Of a stretch of DNA of 64,000 nucleotides, positions 24,364 through 32,992 are shown one piece after another. The position numbers and the translations under genes were made by a program. Under the pieces are notes generated by a model. It was not told the origin of the DNA and searched no databases. It saw only the letters and a list, made by a program, of their open reading frames with translations. Origin of the DNA: Microbacterium hominis (GTDB lineage Bacteria > Actinomycetota > Actinomycetes > Actinomycetales > Microbacteriaceae); the NCBI RefSeq assembly GCF_013282805.1, contig NZ_CP054038.1, forward strand, positions 2,852,001-2,916,000, read 5' to 3'. Every line of letters begins with the position of its first letter. The first letter of the stretch is position 1.

Positions 24364-24411
24364 GCTGAGCCGGGCGACGGAAGTCGGGCAGCGGCGACCA
24401 GCCGGCGCCGG

Positions 24412-25080
24412 TCAGTCGCAGTCGGCAGGAGATCCCTGCAGGAACCATGTCATCTGAGTGGATGCCGGCCGCAGCGCCTCCGTCACCCCGAGCGCGCTCA
24501 CGACGGCGGTGGGAAGAACCGTCCCCATGGCCGCGCACTCGTCCATCAGCGCATCGCCGCCGTTCGTGAAGCCCACCACATAGGTGGTGGTCGTGCCGGG
24601 CCCGATGACCTCGTCGCTCAGGGTCGCGACCGCGTCGACGTCTGAGGCGTCGAACTCGATGCCCGTCGGCTGAAGCACCCCCACGGACATGTCGAGCGCA
24701 CTCAGCTCGCCGAACGCGGCGATGGTCATCGACTCGAGGTCCACGGACATCGCGCTCTCGTTGACGACCTGCACGCGCAGGCGGCACTCGAGCCCCGCCT
24801 GGAGCGGCACGACCGGAACGAGGAAGGTCTCTCCGTCATCGGCCGGCCGCAGCCCCACGTCGGCGCCGTCGCACTCCACCGGCTGGGCGTCATAGGTCAC
24901 CGAAACCGCGCCGAGGGCGCTGCGCGCCGTCGCCTGCCAGCCGATCACACCCGCGACGATCGCGGCGACCGCGAGGACGGCCAGGACATCGGCGAGGCGG
25001 CTCCGCCAGCGCCGCGGCGACCGCGGCTCGTCTGTCGCGGGGCCCGGGGCGGGCGCGGACGGGGCGGCAGTCACGGTCAC
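24412..25080 (-). CDS. Membrane-anchored hypothetical protein
   Basis: A 222-residue protein with a short cytoplasmic Pro/Ala-rich start, one membrane helix at residues ~30-48 (LADVLAVLAVAAIVAGVIGW) and an outward-facing domain of ~170 residues rich in Val, Asp and Thr. Cysteines in VECDGAD, LECRLRV, DECAAMG and PADCD suggest two disulfides. GTG at 25080 is preceded by AGGATGA. Function unknown; the single-helix plus beta-rich exodomain plan is frequent among actinobacterial surface proteins. Confidence 0.65.
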   Translation of the reverse strand: MTVTAAPSAPAPGPATDEPRSPRRWRSRLADVLAVLAVAAIVAGVIGWQATARSALGAVSVTYDAQPVECDGADVGLRPADDGETFLVPVVPLQAGLECRLRVQVVNESAMSVDLESMTIAAFGELSALDMSVGVLQPTGIEFDASDVDAVATLSDEVIGPGTTTTYVVGFTNGGDALMDECAAMGTVLPTAVVSALGVTEALRPASTQMTWFLQGSPADCD

Positions 25081-25170
25081 GCGCTCATCCTGTCGATCGG
25101 CGACACCCCGCGTCAACGCCGGATCTCCGCGCGCGACGGGCGCGGCATCCACGTGCCGGCGACGGTGGGG

Positions 25171-25374
25171 TCAGCGCTTCTGGCTCCGGCTGCGCGCGAC
25201 GCCGAACCAGATCAGCGCGACGCCGGCGATCAGCACGAACGGGCCGATCGTGGCCCACATCGACGAGCCGCTCATCACCGAGCCCTGCAGCACGTTCAGA
25301 CCCTGCAGGGTCCAGATCGCCCCGACCAGTGCCAGCAGCACGCCGGGAACGATGAAGGGCCATCCTCGTCTCAC
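25171..25374 (-). CDS. Small two-helix membrane protein
   Basis: A 67-residue protein with two hydrophobic segments (WPFIVPGVLLALVGAIWTLQGL and MWATIGPFVLIAGVALIWFGVA) and a basic tail SRSQKR. The GTG start at 25374 keeps only the hydrophobic core; the longer frame would add an unlikely Ser/Thr-rich extension. It follows the glycerophosphodiesterase gene by 10 bases on the same strand and is probably cotranscribed. No function known. Confidence 0.65.
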   Translation of the reverse strand: MRRGWPFIVPGVLLALVGAIWTLQGLNVLQGSVMSGSSMWATIGPFVLIAGVALIWFGVARSRSQKR

Positions 25375-25384
25375 GCCGCTCACC

Positions 25385-26401
25385 CTAGTCCCGCCCCCGG
25401 AAGAACTCGACCCCCAGGTCGGGGTGGTCGACGAACACGCCGTCGACCCCGGCATCCCGCAGCACGGCCCACTCCGCGGTGAAGTCGCCGAACACGGCCG
25501 GTCCGCCCGGCGCCCGCAGCGAGCGCACGAGGAACCGGTTCTCGGGTCGGGCCGTCCAGGTGAACACGCGCAGGCCCCGCTCGTGCGCGTCGGCGACGAC
25601 CGCCGACGGACCGCTCACGCGCCCGAGCGAGTCGGGCGCGAGGATCATGCGCTTGTCCACGCTGATCCCGTCGACCACCCCGACCAGGGCGTCGAGCCCC
25701 GCGGGCGAGGCGGTCGCCCGATAGGTGGGCGCCGCCTTGCCGTGCACGGCGAACAGGTCGAAAGGGCGTCCCTTCGCCTCCAGCAGATAGACGAACGAGC
25801 ATCGGATGCCGCGCCCGCGCAGCCGCGTGAGCACGGTCGACTCGAAGGACTCGATCACCAGCGGCAGCGCACCGTCGGCCCAGCCGGCATCCCGCAGCTC
25901 CCGCTCGACGAGGTCGGCCAGATCCCACCCGAGGCCCTCGAAGTAGGTGGCGTGCTTGATCTCGAGCACCACGCCGATCTCCCGGCCGTGCGCGAGCGAG
26001 CCGGCGCGCACGAGGTCGAGCACGTCGCGCAGCCGCAGCACGGGCTGCTGCCCGTCGAACGACGCGCTCGCGGGGCGCACCTCCGGCAGTCGCTCGCGGC
26101 AGCGGAGCGTGGCCAGCTCGTCCCACGTGAAGTCCTCGGTGAACCAGCCCGGGAGCTCGGCGCCGTCGATGGACTTCGTCGTGCGGCGATCGGCGAACTC
26201 CGGCCGGTCGGCGACATCGGTGGTGCCCGAGATCTCGTTCTCGTGCCGCACGACCAGCACGCCGTCGCGTGAGACGACCACGTCGGGCTCGACCGCGTCC
26301 ACTCCCTGCGCGAGGGCGAGCGCGTACGACGAGCGCGAATGCTCGGGTCGGTACCCGGGCGCTCCCCGGTGTCCGATGACGAGTGGATGCCGGCGAGCCA
26401 C
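25385..26401 (-). CDS. Glycerophosphodiester phosphodiesterase family protein
   Basis: A 338-residue TIM-barrel GDPD. The catalytic N-terminus HRGAPGYRPEHSRSSYALALAQGVDAVEPDVVVSRDGVLVVRHE holds the HRG, PEH (usual PEN), Glu-x-Asp and second His elements that bind metal and the phosphodiester. Later motifs are VVLEIKHATYF and RVFTWTARPENRF. Substrates in the family are glycerophosphodiesters yielding glycerol-3-phosphate and alcohol. No signal peptide is seen, so the enzyme is likely cytoplasmic. The start is GTG 26401. Confidence 0.9.
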   Translation of the reverse strand: MARRHPLVIGHRGAPGYRPEHSRSSYALALAQGVDAVEPDVVVSRDGVLVVRHENEISGTTDVADRPEFADRRTTKSIDGAELPGWFTEDFTWDELATLRCRERLPEVRPASASFDGQQPVLRLRDVLDLVRAGSLAHGREIGVVLEIKHATYFEGLGWDLADLVERELRDAGWADGALPLVIESFESTVLTRLRGRGIRCSFVYLLEAKGRPFDLFAVHGKAAPTYRATASPAGLDALVGVVDGISVDKRMILAPDSLGRVSGPSAVVADAHERGLRVFTWTARPENRFLVRSLRAPGGPAVFGDFTAEWAVLRDAGVDGVFVDHPDLGVEFFRGRD

Positions 26402-26501
26402 CCGCCCAGGCTAGCGGCGGGAGTGCGCGGACCGTCTCTGCGGGCCCGCTTCAAAGCCCACTCTCAGCAGTGGAGGGGCGGATCGGATCTGTGTTCGGAT
26501 A

Positions 26502-26515
26502 CTGTTGATCAACAG
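26502..26515. promoter_or_regulatory. 14-bp perfect palindrome upstream of BI-1 family gene
   Basis: CTGTTGATCAACAG lies 41 bases upstream of the start codon, in an AT-richer stretch. It is a plausible operator or promoter-proximal element for the downstream gene. The cognate regulator is unknown. Confidence 0.5.
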
Positions 26516-26555
26516 CACAGAGCTGTGACCGACCCGACTTTGGAGTGTGAGAGCA

Positions 26556-27473
26556 GTGGCCCTCAACAACCCCGCGTTCAACAACCCGGCGTTCCAGGAC
26601 CCTCGTGCAGTTCAGACCTACCCCGGCGGCTCGCAGGCGGCGAACCTCGGCGGCCAGACCCAGTTCTCCACCGCGCAGCGCGCGGGCACGGATGCCGCGG
26701 CGCAGGCTCACCTCGAGGGCGCGTACGCCGCTCCCTCGGCCGGCGCCGTCGACACCGGCCGCATGACCGTCGAAGACACGGTCTGGAAGACGGTCGGCCT
26801 GTTCGCGATCCTCGTCGTCGGCGCCGTCGTCGGCTGGATCTGGACGATGGCCCCCGTGGCCACCACCGGCCAGCCCTCGATCCTGCCGTGGATCGTCGGC
26901 GGTCTCGCCGGCTTCGTGCTCTCGCTCGTGGTGATCTTCACCTCGCGCAAGAAGGTGCGCCCGGCCCTGATCTTCGCCTACGCCGCCGCGGAGGGCCTCT
27001 TCGTCGGTGGCATCTCGGCGTTCTTCGAGATGCTCTACGAGGGCATCGTGCTGCAGGCGACCCTCGCGACCCTCGCGGTCGTCGGCGTGACCCTCGCCCT
27101 GTTCGCCAGCGGCAAGGTGCGTGCCTCGGCCCGCGCGACGAAGATCTTCCTCATCGCGATGCTCGGCTACCTCGTCTTCTCGCTGATCAACCTCGGCCTG
27201 ATGATCTTCACGCCCGTCGGCGACAGCGCGTTCGGCCTCCGCAGCGAGCCGAGCTTCCTGTTCGGCATCCCGTGGGGTGTGCTCATCGGCGTGTTCGTGG
27301 TGATCATGGCTGCCTACTCGCTGGTGCTCGACTTCGACAGCATCCAGCGCGGTGTGCGCAACGGCGCTCCGCGTCAGTACGGCTGGCTCGGCGGCTTCGG
27401 CATCATGGTCACCGTCGTGTGGCTGTACGTCGAGATCCTCCGCATCCTGGCGATCCTCCGCGGCAACAACTGA
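26556..27473 (+). CDS. Bax inhibitor-1/YccA family membrane protein
   Basis: A 305-residue protein. Residues 1-75 are a soluble Asn/Ala/Gln-rich tail opening with the doublet NNPAFNNPAF; the rest has seven predicted membrane helices with the family segment YAAAEGLFVGGISAFFE and a Asp-containing last region (YSLVLDFDSIQRGV) that resembles the BI-1 di-aspartyl pH sensor. Family members conduct ions or calcium or modulate membrane proteases; the role here is unknown. GTG 26556 is favoured over GTG 26547 because GGAG at 26542 then has usable spacing. A strong terminator follows. Confidence 0.88.
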   Translation: MALNNPAFNNPAFQDPRAVQTYPGGSQAANLGGQTQFSTAQRAGTDAAAQAHLEGAYAAPSAGAVDTGRMTVEDTVWKTVGLFAILVVGAVVGWIWTMAPVATTGQPSILPWIVGGLAGFVLSLVVIFTSRKKVRPALIFAYAAAEGLFVGGISAFFEMLYEGIVLQATLATLAVVGVTLALFASGKVRASARATKIFLIAMLGYLVFSLINLGLMIFTPVGDSAFGLRSEPSFLFGIPWGVLIGVFVVIMAAYSLVLDFDSIQRGVRNGAPRQYGWLGGFGIMVTVVWLYVEILRILAILRGNN

Positions 27474-27526
27474 CCAGACCCGGCGGTCGGGGAGCGAGCG
27501 AAGCCCGCGTATCGAGATCCGATCCA

Positions 27527-27558
27527 CGAAGGGGCCGTCCGCAAGGGCGGCCCCTTCG
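27527..27558 (+). terminator. Hairpin terminator after BI-1 family gene
   Basis: CGAAGGGGCCG (27527-27537) pairs perfectly with CGGCCCCTTCG (27548-27558), 54 bases past the stop. Confidence 0.8.
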
Positions 27559-27615
27559 CCGTTTCCGGGCGGTTCCGTTCCGCCTGCGTCACCGCCTCCC
27601 CTTATGCTGAGCGAC

Positions 27616-29631
27616 ATGTCTCGGCACCGCTCGCTCCCCGCTGCGGCACGAGTGGTGATGGTGGCGGTGCTGGCCGTGGCCGGCATCCTCCCCGCCTCGG
27701 CCGCTTCCGCCGACACGGCTGACACCCCCGAACCGGTGGTGCGGGCCGAGTGCCCCGTCGAGATCCCCGCCCGTCACATCGACCGCGTCGAGTGCGGCGT
27801 GCTCACCGTGCCCGAGCGGCGCTCCGACGGCGCCGACCCCGCGCGCACGATCGCGCTGCCCTACGCGGTGATCTCGAGCACGTCGGGCACCCCGCAGCCC
27901 GACCCCGTGTTCATCGTCTCCGCGCCGATCGACGGCGTCAGCACGTTCGACCTCCTCCCGCACGTGCTCGACGATGCGCAGTGGGCCACCGACACTCGCC
28001 CCGTGGTGCTGCTGGAGCGCCGGGGCGCGGGCCTGTCCGACCCGGCGCTGTCCTGCCCCGAGCTCGACGTCGACGCGATGATCAGCGACGGGGTGCTGCT
28101 CACCGGGGCGGCCGCTGCGGCGCGCCGCGTCGACGGCGCCGCCGAGTGCTACGACCGCCTCGTCGCCGACGGCATCGACCCCGCGGCCTACACGAGCACC
28201 GCAGCCGCCGCCGACGTGGGCGAGCTGCGCACGGCGCTCGGCTACGAGCAGTGGAACCTCTACAGCGTGGGAGACGGCACGCGCGTCGCCCAGGCGGTGA
28301 TGCGCGACCGGTCCGGGGGCCTTCGCTCGGTGATCCTCGACGCCACCTCCCCCTTGGCCGTGAACGTGCCGGAGGAGAGCCCCGCCGCTTTCGCCGGCGC
28401 CGTCGACCACCTGCTCCTCACGTGTCAGAACGAGCCGGGATGCGCCGAAGAATACCCCGACCTCGACGAGAGCCTCACCACCGCACTCGCCGACGCCGCC
28501 GCCGAACCGCTCCTGCTGACGGTCGACGGACCCGGCGGCATCCCGGTGCAGGTCGAGCTCGACGATCGCACCCTCGCCGAGGGGCTGCGCACCGCGCTCG
28601 CCGACGCGGCCACCGTGCGCACGCTGCCGTTCGTGATCGATCAGCTCGCCGACGGCAACGGCTCGGCGGCGCTCCCCCTGGCCCAGCAGCTGGTAGATGC
28701 CGCGGGAGAGCGCGCGCACGGACTCGCACTGTCGGTCGCCTGCGCCGAGGAAGTGCCGTTCAGCGACCCGGCGGTGGCCGCCGAGAACGCCGCCGCCCTG
28801 CCCAGGGCGGCCGCCCTCGGCGACGGATCGGACGTGTTCGCGGAGTGCGCCGCCTGGCCGGTGCCGGCGTCCGGCGCGGGGGCGAGCACGGCGGTCGAGT
28901 CCGACATCTACGCTCTGGTGACCACCGGCGCCTTCGATCCGCTCAGCCCGGCCTCGTGGGGCCAGGCGGCCGCGGCATCCCTCTCCGAAGGCGATGCCGC
29001 CCTGTTCTCCCGCCTCTCGCACGGTGCCGTCTGGCAGAGCGACGTCGACGACTGCGCGGCGGCGTTCGCCCGGCAGTTCCTGCAGGATCCGACCACCGCT
29101 CCCGAGGCGTCGTGCCTGCAAACCGCTCCCCCGGTCGAGTTCCTCACGACGGCGCAGATCGATCCCACCCCCAGCGTGTACCTCCTCACGCGCGATCTGG
29201 GCACGAACGCGAACCCGATCCAGCTGGGCATCGCGGCCGTCACGCTGCTGATCCTCCTCGGCACACTCGTCTACGGCCTCGTGGTCGCCGTGCAGCCGTC
29301 GCTGCGGCGATCGGGCGACATCCCCGGCGGCACCGCCCTGTCGGCCACCGCCGCCGCCGTCTTCAACCTGCTCTTCGCCGCCGCGCTGGTATACCTCGTG
29401 ACGCGGATCGATCCGATCGTGCTCAGCTTCGGCATCCCTGCCGGGCTCTGGCCGATGCTGCTCCTGCCGTTCGCCGGACTCGCCGCCACGATCCTGCTGG
29501 TGGTGCTCCTCGTGCGGGCTTGGATCACCGACGACGGCGCCGTCGTCCACCGCGTGCTCCTGTCGGTCTCGGCGGCGGGGTCGCTCGGCTTCGCGCTGTG
29601 GCTGCTGGCGCGCGGGCTGCTCGCGCTCTGA
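27616..29631 (+). CDS. Secreted/membrane alpha/beta-hydrolase-fold protein lacking the catalytic Ser
   Basis: A 671-residue protein: signal peptide (~1-35, ending ASA), a tripeptidyl-aminopeptidase-like alpha/beta-hydrolase fold (residues ~45-520), then four membrane helices (~530-671). Family landmarks are RGAGLSDPALSCPE, the elbow region GYEQWNLYSVGDGTRVAQ, the acid-residue loop TGAFDPLSPASWG and a C-terminal His in LSHGAVW. At the nucleophile elbow the expected GxSxG-type serine (G-x-S-Y-G-T-R) is replaced: SVGDGTR carries Gly. Asp and His positions persist, so this looks like a pseudoenzyme or binding protein fused to a membrane domain. ATG 27604 is an alternative start. Confidence 0.75.
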   Translation: MSRHRSLPAAARVVMVAVLAVAGILPASAASADTADTPEPVVRAECPVEIPARHIDRVECGVLTVPERRSDGADPARTIALPYAVISSTSGTPQPDPVFIVSAPIDGVSTFDLLPHVLDDAQWATDTRPVVLLERRGAGLSDPALSCPELDVDAMISDGVLLTGAAAAARRVDGAAECYDRLVADGIDPAAYTSTAAAADVGELRTALGYEQWNLYSVGDGTRVAQAVMRDRSGGLRSVILDATSPLAVNVPEESPAAFAGAVDHLLLTCQNEPGCAEEYPDLDESLTTALADAAAEPLLLTVDGPGGIPVQVELDDRTLAEGLRTALADAATVRTLPFVIDQLADGNGSAALPLAQQLVDAAGERAHGLALSVACAEEVPFSDPAVAAENAAALPRAAALGDGSDVFAECAAWPVPASGAGASTAVESDIYALVTTGAFDPLSPASWGQAAAASLSEGDAALFSRLSHGAVWQSDVDDCAAAFARQFLQDPTTAPEASCLQTAPPVEFLTTAQIDPTPSVYLLTRDLGTNANPIQLGIAAVTLLILLGTLVYGLVVAVQPSLRRSGDIPGGTALSATAAAVFNLLFAAALVYLVTRIDPIVLSFGIPAGLWPMLLLPFAGLAATILLVVLLVRAWITDDGAVVHRVLLSVSAAGSLGFALWLLARGLLAL

Positions 29632-29638
29632 CTCACGC

Positions 29639-29684
29639 CGCGTTGACGCGGCTCAGCCGCGCTGACGCGGCTCAGCCGCGCCGA
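29639..29684. repeat. Tandem 19-bp repeat forming hairpins
   Basis: GCGTTGACGCGGCTCAGCC is followed by GCGCTGACGCGGCTCAGCC and a partial third unit, directly after the hydrolase-fold gene. Each unit also contains a GCGGCTCAGCCGC dyad across the junction and may terminate transcription. Confidence 0.65.
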
Positions 29685-29723
29685 CCACCTGCGCCGCACG
29701 CGTCGGCGCACTAGGTTGGCGGC

Positions 29724-30977
29724 ATGAGCCCCTCGCGATCCGAGGCCGTGATGCTCGACGTCGACGGCACCGAGGTGCGCGTGTCGAGCCCCGACAAGGT
29801 CGTCTTCCCCGACGTGGGACTCACCAAGCTCGACGTGGTGCGGTACTACGTGGCCGTCGCCGACGGAGCGCTGCGCGGAGCCGGCGGACGCCCGATGGTG
29901 CTCAAGCGCTTCCCGAAGGGCATCGACCAGGAGCCGTTCTTCCAGAAGCGCGTTCCCGAGAACCATCCCGACTTCATCGACACCGCCACCCTCCACTACG
30001 CCCGGGGCACGTCCGCCGAAGAGGCGGTGGTGCGGGATGCCGCGGGCCTGGCCTGGGTCGCCAACCTGGGCTGCCTCGACCTGAACCCCCACCCCGTGCG
30101 CGCCGAGGACCTCGACCACCCCGACGAGCTGCGCATCGACCTCGACCCCATGCCGGGCGTGGCCTGGGAGCAGATCGTCGACGCCGCCTTCGTCGCCCGG
30201 GAGGTGCTCGACGACGTCGCGCTGGTCGGCTGGCCCAAGACGAGCGGCTCGCGCGGCATCCACATCCTGGTGCGCGTCGCACCGCACGGGGACTACCGGC
30301 AGGTGCGGCTCGCCGCCGAGACGCTCGCCCGCGAGGTCGAGAACCGCGCGCCGGGGCTCGCCACGGCCCGGTGGTGGAAGGAGGAGCGCGGCGAGAGCGT
30401 GTTCGTCGACTTCAACCAGAACGCCAAAGACCGCACGGTCGCGTCGGCCTACTCGATCCGCCCGCTGCCGGATGCCCGCGTCTCGACGCCCCTCACGTGG
30501 GACGAGCTGCGCTCCCGCCGCCCCGAGGAGTTCACCGTGCCGAGCGTGCTCGAGCGGTTCGCGGCCATCGGCGACCCGCACCAGGGCATCGACGACGCGA
30601 TCGGCACCCTCGACGGGCTGCTGCGCCTGGCCGATGAACTCGGCCCGGCCGAGAAGCCGCCGCGCGGGTCGTCGGCCGACGGCCGCCGCGCCTCCACGAT
30701 GCCGCTCATCGAGGTCGCGCGCACCAAGACCAAGCCCGAGGCCGAGGCCGCGCTCGAGCAGTGGCGCGCGCAGCATGCCGACGCGGCGGCGCTGCTGCAT
30801 CCGGCCGACGTGCTGATCGACGGCATGCGCGGCTCGAGCTCGCTCTGGTACCGCGTGCGCATCAACCTGCAGCACGTTCCCGAGCCCGAGCGCCCGGCGC
30901 AGGAGGCCCTGCTGGCCGATTACGACCCGTGGGCGGGCAAGACCTGGCCGGGTGACGGGCCGGCGACGGCCCGGTGA
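29724..30977 (+). CDS. LigD-type polymerase domain protein, second copy
   Basis: A 417-residue stand-alone PolDom. Signatures are SSPDKVVFPDVGLTKLDVVRYY, the acidic metal pair in LRIDLDPMPG, SGSRGIHILVRV and WWKEERGESVFVDFNQNAKDRT. It is about 70 residues longer than the copy at 4384-5427, with a C-terminal extension (ADVLIDGMRGSSSLWYRVRINLQHVPE...DYDPWAGK) that is common in actinobacterial homologues. It would act as polymerase/primase in DNA end joining or as a repair primase. The two copies are diverged paralogues rather than a recent duplication. ATG 29724 is the family-like start. Confidence 0.9.
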   Translation: MSPSRSEAVMLDVDGTEVRVSSPDKVVFPDVGLTKLDVVRYYVAVADGALRGAGGRPMVLKRFPKGIDQEPFFQKRVPENHPDFIDTATLHYARGTSAEEAVVRDAAGLAWVANLGCLDLNPHPVRAEDLDHPDELRIDLDPMPGVAWEQIVDAAFVAREVLDDVALVGWPKTSGSRGIHILVRVAPHGDYRQVRLAAETLAREVENRAPGLATARWWKEERGESVFVDFNQNAKDRTVASAYSIRPLPDARVSTPLTWDELRSRRPEEFTVPSVLERFAAIGDPHQGIDDAIGTLDGLLRLADELGPAEKPPRGSSADGRRASTMPLIEVARTKTKPEAEAALEQWRAQHADAAALLHPADVLIDGMRGSSSLWYRVRINLQHVPEPERPAQEALLADYDPWAGKTWPGDGPATAR

Positions 30978-30988
30978 CGGCGTGCCGT

Positions 30989-31074
30989 CTGCAGAACTCC
31001 GGAAGGAATAGTGCGTCGCGGCGTCTGCGGGCGGGAATCCCGAGGTTTCCGCGAGCGGTTCCGGAGTTCTGCAG
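30989..31074. repeat. Inverted-repeat element, family B copy 1
   Basis: Perfect 16-bp arms CTGCAGAACTCCGGAA (30989-31004) and TTCCGGAGTTCTGCAG (31059-31074) enclose 54 bases. It fills the gap between two convergent genes: 12 bases from the polymerase-domain stop and 36 from the glycosyltransferase stop. Confidence 0.85.
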
Positions 31075-31109
31075 GCGCGCCCCGCCGACCCGGCAGTCGG
31101 CGGGCCGGT

Positions 31110-32519
31110 TCAGGCCCGGCGCGACGGCCGGGCCAGCACATCCCGCGACGCGGCGGCGAGGGCGGCCATCGCGTGGGCGGGATCGACCGCGCGAGCGGCC
31201 TCGACGGCCTCGCGCGCGAGCCGGGCGTGCAGCTCCGGCTCGGTGAGCACGCGCACGAGCGCGTCCGCGAGCGCCTCGACGTCTCCGTCGGGCACCAGCA
31301 GCCCGCCCCCGTGCGCCAGCAGTTCGCGAGGTCCGTACGGGGCGGCGTAGGCGACCACGGGGCACGCGTCCGCGAGGGCCTCGACGATCGCGAGGCCCTG
31401 GCCCTCGTACGCCGACGTCGACAGATACGCGGATGCCTCGCGCAGCGCGCGACCCGGGGCATCGGTCGATCCTCGCAGCGCGACGTGCGCGCACAGCCCG
31501 AGCTCCTGGATGAGCGCCTGCAGCCGCTCCCGCTCGGCGCCCTCGCCGTACACGTCGAGCGCGGCATCCGGAACCCGCGCGACGACCGCCGCGAACGCGC
31601 GGATCGCGTGGTCCACCCGTTTGCCGGGCGCGAGCCGGTTGAGCATCACGACCCGACCCGCGACCCGCTCGGCTCCGCCGGGCACCGCCGCGGCCGCCTC
31701 GACGCCGTGCGGCACGACGACGTGCACGTCCGAGTCGCCGAACCGCGCGGCCACGTCGGCGCGCTGCGCGCTTGTCGGCCACAGCACGGCGTCGAACCGC
31801 TCGGCGAGGGTGAACCAGCGCGCCCACAGCGTGTTGAGGTCGGCGTCGGGGGTGTAGGGCGGCTCGAGGTGGATCGTGTGGATGGCGTGCAGCAGCCGCA
31901 GGTTCGGGTCGTCCCACCCGGCGAGCAGCTCGCCCAGCTGCCGCGACTCGCACACCACCACGACCGCGCGCGCGGGATCGCCCGCGCGCAGCCCCTCGAC
32001 CACGTGCGACAGCCACGCCCGGTACAGCGCGCCGAACCCGTCGATGACGCCGGCCACCCCACCGCCCGCATCGTGCACGACCACGGGCGCATCGCTGATG
32101 TGCCAGTCGGGGTCGCCGGCGATGACCGGCAGCGATACGGTCGGCCGGCCCGCGGCATCCACGATCTGCCGGTATTCGAGGGCCGGGTCGGGTTCCCCGG
32201 GATGGGATGCCGCGCGCAGCCACTCTGCCGCACCGCCGGCGGCTCCCCCGGCCTCATCGAACAGGTTGCGCATCATGGCCGGCGCGGTGATGAGGGCGCG
32301 CCCGTCGAACGCAGCGCGATGGCGTGCGTGGTCGTGCGGGGTCCCCGGGTCGACGGTCAGCAGCAGCGGGCCGCGCCCGCCGCCGACGCCCGCCGCGGCC
32401 ATCTGGCGTGCGCGGGCGAGGGTCGCCAGGGTGTAGCCGCCATCGAGATCGGGGATGAGGCGACTGGAGAGGATCACGTACTCGGCGTCGGGGAAGCTCG
32501 CCATCGGGACCTGCGTCAT
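31110..32519 (-). CDS. Glycosyltransferase family 4-like protein
   Basis: A 469-residue GT-B glycosyltransferase. The C-terminal Rossmann domain shows the donor-binding pattern: NRLAPGKRVDHAIRAFAAVVARVPDAALDVYGEGAERERL, then the EX7E motif EGQGLAIVE. The N-terminal acceptor domain begins VILSSRLIPDLDGGYTLATLARARQM and is longer than in most family 4 enzymes, resembling the large N-domains of TagE/TarM or GtfA-type poly(alcohol)phosphate or protein glycosyltransferases. That would fit a wall-polymer decorating enzyme, an inference. ATG 32519 overlaps the stop of the upstream DDN-like gene (ATGA), so they are translationally coupled. Confidence 0.8.
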   Translation of the reverse strand: MTQVPMASFPDAEYVILSSRLIPDLDGGYTLATLARARQMAAAGVGGGRGPLLLTVDPGTPHDHARHRAAFDGRALITAPAMMRNLFDEAGGAAGGAAEWLRAASHPGEPDPALEYRQIVDAAGRPTVSLPVIAGDPDWHISDAPVVVHDAGGGVAGVIDGFGALYRAWLSHVVEGLRAGDPARAVVVVCESRQLGELLAGWDDPNLRLLHAIHTIHLEPPYTPDADLNTLWARWFTLAERFDAVLWPTSAQRADVAARFGDSDVHVVVPHGVEAAAAVPGGAERVAGRVVMLNRLAPGKRVDHAIRAFAAVVARVPDAALDVYGEGAERERLQALIQELGLCAHVALRGSTDAPGRALREASAYLSTSAYEGQGLAIVEALADACPVVAYAAPYGPRELLAHGGGLLVPDGDVEALADALVRVLTEPELHARLAREAVEAARAVDPAHAMAALAAASRDVLARPSRRA

Positions 32520-32962
32520 CGGGTGCTTTCGATACGGAAGACGGGGAAGCCCGGCGCGATCTCGCGCAGGCGCTCGTCGGAGGAGTCCTTGTCGACGCCC
32601 TCGAAGAAGCGGCCGACCTCCCACGCCCACGCGCGCAGGTACTCGCGCAGGATCGGGGGCTTCTCGGCGTCGGCGATCTCCACGGCGGTGAACGGCTCGC
32701 TCGTGCGGCCCTTGCGCAGCTCGCCGCCGCCGGCCACTCGCATGTTCCGCACCCACTGCGTGTGGCCGCGCGGCGCGACGAGGTACCGCGACCCGGCGAC
32801 CCGCAGAGGGTTCACGGGGGTGGTCCGCCATTCGCCGCTCGACCGCCCGCGCACCGCGAGCACGCGGCTGCCCGCGAGCGGGAGTCCGACCCGGGTGAGG
32901 AAGCCGACGACGGCGTTGAACACGGAGTCTGCGCCGGTGGGGGCGAGGTAGCGGTCGCTCAC
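32516..32962 (-). CDS. Deazaflavin-dependent nitroreductase family protein, second copy
   Basis: A 148-residue split-barrel protein related to the DDN/F420-dependent quinone reductase-like family: VFNAVVGFLTRVGLPLAGSRVLAVRGRSSGEWRTTPVNPLRVAGSRYLVAPRGHTQWVRNMRVAGGGELRKG. The TQWVRNMRVAGGG segment corresponds to the SQWYRNLRANG motif of the copy at 3912-4391, but the two are only distantly alike. Likely flavin or F420 binding; substrate unknown. Coupled to the glycosyltransferase gene by a 4-base overlap, a pairing whose meaning is unclear. Confidence 0.8.
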   Translation of the reverse strand: MSDRYLAPTGADSVFNAVVGFLTRVGLPLAGSRVLAVRGRSSGEWRTTPVNPLRVAGSRYLVAPRGHTQWVRNMRVAGGGELRKGRTSEPFTAVEIADAEKPPILREYLRAWAWEVGRFFEGVDKDSSDERLREIAPGFPVFRIESTR

Positions 32963-32992
32963 CCGTCCATGATCCCGCAGTGACGCGGGCCC

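Noticed and set aside
27352..27615. N-terminal extension of the hydrolase-fold protein
   Set aside because: It overlaps the end of the BI-1 family gene and its terminator; a signal peptide begins at 27616.
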